A stretch of 64,000 nt of DNA from positions 434,001-498,000 of the forward strand of contig QPLR01000001.1 of the NCBI GenBank assembly GCA_003665935.1, given 5' to 3'. The translations under genes were made by a program, and so were the position numbers. Positions 60,465-64,000 of this stretch are shown in pieces; position 1 is the stretch's first letter; each line of letters begins with the position of its first letter. This DNA comes from Halobellus sp. Atlit-31R. Lineage in GTDB: Archaea > Halobacteriota > Halobacteria > Halobacteriales > Haloferacaceae. Below the pieces are notes generated by a model. The model worked only from the letters and a program-made list of their open reading frames with translations. It ran no database searches and was not told the DNA's origin.

Positions 60465-60627
60465 ACAAAACTACAGTGAGTCGAGGCACTTGACAGTACG
60501 TGGAAACGTAGTCCGACGGCCCGCAGACTCACCCGGCCCGGGAGCAGCCCCGACTCCGGACGATTAGACAGACTCTTTTAAATATCAGCTATCGGATCGG
60601 GAACGGATCTCCGGGAGAGCGGAAGAC

Positions 60628-60635
60628 GTATTTGA
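60628..60635 (+). promoter_or_regulatory. TATA-like element for the Mrp operon
   Basis: 'gtatttga' lies 28-35 nt before the ATG at 60663, which opens a 19-codon micro-ORF rather than the E-subunit gene. Confidence 0.4.
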
Positions 60636-60662
60636 CCCCCTTAGTAAACGATACAGTAACGT

Positions 60663-60722
60663 ATGCATCGAGTGACCGACGAGAACCGGCCGGTGTCGAC
60701 CGAGGCGGGTGGTGGCTGGTGA
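60663..60722 (+). CDS. Micro-ORF, 19 aa, before the Mrp operon
   Basis: The frame ATG 60663 to TGA 60720-60722 encodes MHRVTDENRPVSTEAGGGW. Its stop overlaps the GTG start of the E-subunit gene (GTGA), the same arrangement as at 47041-47082. Translation is unproven; it may couple or regulate the operon. Confidence 0.4.
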   Translation: MHRVTDENRPVSTEAGGGW

Positions 60723-61804
60723 GCGCCGACAGCGCCCGGATTCTCGTTCCAGTCGGCGAATCCTCCACGTTCCGCAACACGGTCGCCTACGCCCTTCGAG
60801 AGGCCCGCTCAGGCACCACCGACGGCGACGAGCAGGCCACGGTCCACTTCGTATATCCAGCACGGTGGCGCATCGTCGACGGCGACTCCCCCGACGACAC
60901 GGCGGCCGCAACGGAACTCCTCGAACGCGTCGAGGTCTGGGCGGAGGAAGACCTCGACTACGATCAGGAGGAGGAACCGACGGTGGAGATCGAAACGGCC
61001 GTCGTCGGAGTCGACCGGTATCTCTTCAGCCCCGGCGACTTCGCAGCGACCCTCGTCGAGTACGCCCACGAGGCCGGCCTCGACCGCATCGTCGTCGACC
61101 CCGAGTTCCAGCCCGGCGGCAGCGCGCCGATGCTCCGACCGTTCGAGGTGGAGCTGTCGCGCTCGGAGCTCTCCATCGAGGAAGCGCCGGTCGAGCGGCA
61201 GACGACGCGGTCCCGCCTCGTCTCGCGGGCAACCGTCTCCAAGGGACTCGCGACGTTCGGCGCGACCTTCGCGTTCTACCTCGTCGTCGCCGGACATCTC
61301 ACCGTGTTCAATCTGGTGACAGGCGGACTGACGGCGCTGCTCGCGACGGTCGCGTTCTCGAACGTGACGTTCGTCGCCTCCCCCTCGCCGCGTCGGACCA
61401 CGCTCCGGATCCTCCGGCTTGTGCTTTTCGTCCCGTATCTCGTCTGGGAGATCGCGAAGGCCAACGTCGAGATCGCGTACATCATCCTCCACCCGGACTT
61501 GCCGATCGACCCCGAGATGCGACGGTTCCGGGGGGCCGTCTGGGGTGGCATCCCGGTGACGACGCTCGCAAACAGCATCACCCTCACGCCGGGGACGCTG
61601 ACGGTCGACGTCGGTCGTGACGGACTCGACATCCACACGCTGACCGATGGCGCCCGCGACGACCTGGCGGCCGGGAGCCTCGAACGGGCGGTCCGGTTCG
61701 TCTACTACGGGCGGTCGGGCGCGCGGATCCCGACGCCGGCAGAGCGCGGGAGCGTCTCGCGTCTCGACGACGCGACGCCCGAGCCGACGGGGGAGACCGA
61801 GTGA
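60719..61804 (+). CDS. mnhE: Mrp antiporter subunit E with N-terminal UspA-like domain
   Basis: The 361-residue protein has an N-terminal UspA-like region (about 1-150: 'ARILVPVGESSTFRNTVAYALREA', 'LDRIVVDPEFQPGG'). The MnhE/MrpE membrane domain follows from about 180, with two or three helices and 'LAN SITLTPGTLTVDV' near 280 (typical MrpE block). Usual MrpE is about 160 residues, so this is a two-domain form. It is part of the Na+/H+ antiporter complex in the membrane. The GTG start overlaps a micro-ORF stop. Confidence 0.9.
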   Translation: MSADSARILVPVGESSTFRNTVAYALREARSGTTDGDEQATVHFVYPARWRIVDGDSPDDTAAATELLERVEVWAEEDLDYDQEEEPTVEIETAVVGVDRYLFSPGDFAATLVEYAHEAGLDRIVVDPEFQPGGSAPMLRPFEVELSRSELSIEEAPVERQTTRSRLVSRATVSKGLATFGATFAFYLVVAGHLTVFNLVTGGLTALLATVAFSNVTFVASPSPRRTTLRILRLVLFVPYLVWEIAKANVEIAYIILHPDLPIDPEMRRFRGAVWGGIPVTTLANSITLTPGTLTVDVGRDGLDIHTLTDGARDDLAAGSLERAVRFVYYGRSGARIPTPAERGSVSRLDDATPEPTGETE

Positions 61805-62088
61805 TGGCGGTCTCCGGACTCCTCGAGACGGTGCTTCTGACCGCCGCGGGCGCGTTCGTGCTGTTCGCGGTCGTCTTGGTCTATCGGATCGTCGCGGGGC
61901 CGACGATGCAGGACCGCGTGATCGCGGTCAACGGCATCGGGACGAACGCGGTCGTCGTGCTCGTGCTGCTCGCGGCCGCGCTGGACCGCCCCGGATACCT
62001 CGACATCGCGCTCGTCTACGGGATGCTGAACTTCCTGATGAGCATCGCCATCTCGAAGTTCACTGTCGAACGGGGCGGGGTGATCTAG
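61804..62088 (+). CDS. mnhF: Mrp antiporter subunit F
   Basis: The 94-residue subunit has three helices and the conserved 'YRIVAGPTMQDRVIAVNGIGTN' block of MnhF/MrpF. The start overlaps the E-subunit stop by one base. Subunit G starts directly after the stop. Confidence 0.92.
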   Translation: MAVSGLLETVLLTAAGAFVLFAVVLVYRIVAGPTMQDRVIAVNGIGTNAVVVLVLLAAALDRPGYLDIALVYGMLNFLMSIAISKFTVERGGVI

Positions 62089-62400
62089 ATGACGATCACC
62101 GAACTGCTCGTCGTCGCGCTCGTCGCCGCGGGGACGTTCTTCGGGTTCGTCGCGGTGGTCGGCATCGTCCGGCTCCCGGATTTGTACACTCGCGCGCACG
62201 CGACCTCGAAGAGCGACACGCTGGGAATCCTCCTGACGCTGAGCGGAGCCGCGCTGGTGTTCGGCGCTGACCTGGCCGTCGCGAAGACGGCGCTGCTCGG
62301 AATCTTCCTGTTCGTGACCAATCCGACGGCCGCCCACGCGATCACGCGGGCGGCCTACGATCAGGGGATCGCGCCCTGGACGCAGGAGGGCGACGAATGA
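62089..62400 (+). CDS. mnhG: Mrp antiporter subunit G
   Basis: The 103-residue subunit has three helices and 'GIVRLPDLYTRAHATSKSDTLG', the MnhG/MrpG signature. It starts immediately after subunit F and overlaps the next start by 4 nt (ATGA). Confidence 0.93.
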   Translation: MTITELLVVALVAAGTFFGFVAVVGIVRLPDLYTRAHATSKSDTLGILLTLSGAALVFGADLAVAKTALLGIFLFVTNPTAAHAITRAAYDQGIAPWTQEGDE

Positions 62401-62939
62401 CGGCCGTTTCGACGATGCTCGCCGTCGTCCTCACCTTCGCGGTCTTCGCTGCGATCGCCGCGATCTTCCTGCGGGACGTGCTCAACGCGATCGTCGCGTT
62501 CGCCGCGTTCAGTTTCGGCATCGCCGTCTCGTGGATTCTCCTGGCCGCGCCGGACGTCGCCCTGACGGAGGCGGCGGTGGGCGCTGGCATCACTACGGTG
62601 CTGTTTCTCGTGACGATCGCGAAGACCGTCCGTCCGAGCGGCGAGCGGCTCTTCGAGCGGATCGCCTGGCGGTCTGTCGCGGCCGTCGCGGTCCTCGTCG
62701 GATCGCTGCTGACGACCATCCGGTCGCTGCCGGCGATCGGCGCGAGCGACGCGCCGGTGGCGACCTCGCGGATCACGGAGTACTACCTGCAGAACGCCTA
62801 CCCCGAGACCGGCGTCGAGAACGTCGTGACGGCCGTCCTGGCCGCCTACCGTGGGTTCGACACCCTCGGCGAGGCGACGGTGGTCATCGCCGCCGGCCTC
62901 GCGGTGCTTCTCGTCCTTCGACAGGAGGCGTACGTATGA
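62397..62939 (+). CDS. DUF4040 protein (MrpA C-terminal / MbhD-like)
   Basis: The 180-residue membrane protein corresponds to the C-terminal part of bacterial MrpA, split off as in archaeal Mrp and Mbh complexes: 'RDVLNAIVAFAAFSFGIAVSWILLAAPDVALTEAAVGAGITTVLFLVTI' is the DUF4040 (MbhD) domain. The C-terminal portion ('TEYYLQNAYPETGVENVVTAVLAAYRGFDTLGEATVV') is MbhE-like. It belongs to the antiporter operon with 4-nt overlaps. Confidence 0.9.
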   Translation: MTAVSTMLAVVLTFAVFAAIAAIFLRDVLNAIVAFAAFSFGIAVSWILLAAPDVALTEAAVGAGITTVLFLVTIAKTVRPSGERLFERIAWRSVAAVAVLVGSLLTTIRSLPAIGASDAPVATSRITEYYLQNAYPETGVENVVTAVLAAYRGFDTLGEATVVIAAGLAVLLVLRQEAYV

Positions 62940-63442
62940 GTCAATCAGATCCGAACCGAACCTACGTCGAGAGTACGATCATTATGACGACGGTCCGCGT
63001 GGTGGTCCCCTTCGTCTTCACCTTCGGACTGTTCGTGATGTTCCACGGCGCGGAGTCGGCGGGCGGCGGCTTCCAGGGCGGCGTCATCGTCGCCTCGGCG
63101 GTCTTGCTCGTCGCGTTCGCGTTCGGGATCGAACCGACGCGTGCGTGGCTGGAGGGACCGCTCGCACAGGTCGCCATCGCCACCGGCGGTGGCGTGTTCG
63201 CGCTCATCGGACTGGGCGCGCTGGCGTCGAGCGGCGCGTTCCTCGACTACGCGGCGTACGGCTTCGGGAAGGACGGTGTCAAGTACGGCATCGAGCTCGT
63301 AGAGCTCGGGATCGGCGCAGTCGTCTCCGGGGTCCTCGTGAGCCTGTTCTTCAGTCTCTCACAGGGAGACTTCCGGTCCGTCGCGAGCGGGGACGGGAAC
63401 GGCGAGGCCGACACCGAGGCCGCGGGAGGTGACCACGCGTGA
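62936..63442 (+). CDS. mnhB: Mrp antiporter subunit B
   Basis: The 168-residue MnhB subunit has four helices with 'FVMFHGAESAGGGFQGGVIVASAVLLVAFAFG' (conserved motif HG..SPGGGFQGG). ATG 62936 overlaps the previous stop (ATGA); a longer frame upstream is antiparallel noise. The tail is acidic. Confidence 0.93.
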   Translation: MSQSDPNRTYVESTIIMTTVRVVVPFVFTFGLFVMFHGAESAGGGFQGGVIVASAVLLVAFAFGIEPTRAWLEGPLAQVAIATGGGVFALIGLGALASSGAFLDYAAYGFGKDGVKYGIELVELGIGAVVSGVLVSLFFSLSQGDFRSVASGDGNGEADTEAAGGDHA

Positions 63443-63801
63443 TCGACCTGCTTGCGACTCACTACAACTACCTCGTGTTCGTCGCACTCGTCGCGCTCGG
63501 ACTGTACGGCGTCACGGCGAGCCCGAACCTGGTGAAGAAGGTGATCGCCCTGAACGTCTTCCAGGTCGGCGTCTTCCTGTTCTTCGTCACGAGCGGCTAC
63601 GTCGACGGCGCGGCACCGCCGGTGGTGCACGGCGACGGCGCGGCGACGTACGCGAGTCCGCTGCCGCACGTGCTCATCCTCACCGCTATCGTCGTCGGGG
63701 TCAGCCTGACGGCGGTGGCGCTCGCGCTCGTCGTGCGCATCTACGACGCGTACGGGACGCTCGACGAAGACGCCATCCGGGAGGTACAGCTGAATGACTG
63801 A
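63439..63801 (+). CDS. mnhC: Mrp antiporter subunit C
   Basis: The 120-residue NuoK-like subunit has three helices and 'GLYGVTASPNLVKKVIALNVFQVGVFLFFV', plus 'DPLPHVLILTAIVVGVS'-like 'SPLPHVLILTAIVVGVSLTAVALALVV'. It is homologous to complex I NuoK and forms part of the proton channel. It overlaps subunit B by 4 nt. Confidence 0.93.
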   Translation: MIDLLATHYNYLVFVALVALGLYGVTASPNLVKKVIALNVFQVGVFLFFVTSGYVDGAAPPVVHGDGAATYASPLPHVLILTAIVVGVSLTAVALALVVRIYDAYGTLDEDAIREVQLND

Positions 63802-64000
63802 CGCGATCGTCCTGCTGGTCGTCGTGCCGATCGTGTTCGCGCTCGCGCCGATCGCGCTCGGGCGCCTGTGGGACGGCGCTGGCTGGGTCGCGGCCGCTAT
63901 CGCTGCGATTGCCCATCTGGCGCTCTCGCTGCGCGTCGTCGCCGAAGTGCTCGCTGCCGGGCGATTCACCTACGCCGTCGGTAACTTCACGCCGCCGTTC
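63794..64000 (+). CDS. mnhD: Mrp antiporter subunit D, 3'-truncated
   Basis: The frame opens at ATG 63794, overlapping subunit C by 8 nt, and runs off the window. The visible 69 residues are hydrophobic ('AIVLLVVVPIVFALAPIALGRL', then 'WVAAAIAAIAHLALSLRVVAEV'), as expected for the N-terminus of a NuoL/M/N-like ion-translocating subunit. The assignment rests mainly on gene order. Confidence 0.8.
   Translation, partial: MTDAIVLLVVVPIVFALAPIALGRLWDGAGWVAAAIAAIAHLALSLRVVAEVLAAGRFTYAVGNFTPPF

Overview
This window is chromosomal DNA from a halophilic archaeon (class Halobacteria). The evidence is high GC coding DNA, strongly acidic proteins rich in Asp and Glu, leaderless genes with TATA boxes about 25-32 nt before the start codon, and archaeal-type genes: LonB, thermosome, archaeal MAT, Dph2/Dph6, RNase P component 4, an ADTH-type aldolase, archaeal NMN adenylyltransferase and PibD-type pilin. 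Several small families known mainly from haloarchaea are present. Genus cannot be fixed from this window; the order Haloferacales is my guess.

Layout. 1-8.5 kb: Mut7-C protein (cut by the window edge), membrane proteins, MBL hydrolase, tRNA-Arg(CCT), TatA, peroxiredoxin, HD protein, an rnp4-yhbY-mscS cluster and a tandem universal stress protein. 8.7-13 kb: two GT4 glycosyltransferases and small haloarchaeal proteins. 13-16.3 kb: CYTH protein, mat and thiI in one direction. 17-24.6 kb: SlyD-like prolyl isomerase, RecA-fold and MinD-like ATPases, YlbF protein, dph2, a LOG-like protein, a Cys-cluster protein, an MBL hydrolase and a winged-helix regulator. 24.8-34.5 kb: methyltransferase, GT2, TIM-barrel protein, divergent thermosome subunit, SAM hydrolase, NMNAT, lonB with a CPBP protease, and an MGMT-like protein without its cysteine. 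34.6-39.7 kb: trpCBA plus the aldolase of the archaeal shikimate route, zinc ribbon, Hsp20-like and Nudix proteins. 39.8-48.5 kb: glucosyl-3-phosphoglycerate synthase, MFS carrier, AKR, DHH phosphoesterase, SDR, and a ferritin-like/DtxR operon. 48.5-55.7 kb: an accessory stretch beginning at tRNA-Gln(TTG), with IS200/IS605-like debris, a Tat-exported TasA/camelysin-like protein, an unrecognised protein, a membrane protein and a large surface protein with a sharp base-composition break. 55.8-60.5 kb: HD protein, dph6, NDP-sugar pyrophosphorylase, HTH regulator, hpt and pilin. 60.6-64 kb: Mrp-type Na+/H+ antiporter genes in the order E-F-G-DUF4040-B-C-D, cut by the window end.

Most of the window is ordinary core chromosome. 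What I rate most worth checking: (i) an orphan structured element resembling an IS200/IS605 right end/omega-RNA with no tnpB beside it; (ii) leaderless micro-ORFs of 12-19 codons whose stop overlaps the start of the next gene (GTGA/ATGA) before the ferritin-like gene, between it and the DtxR gene, and before the Mrp E gene; (iii) catalytic-residue changes in TrpA, in the MGMT-like protein and in the RecA-fold protein; (iv) a 28-bp repeat of the tRNA-Arg 3' end; (v) the mosaic surface protein.
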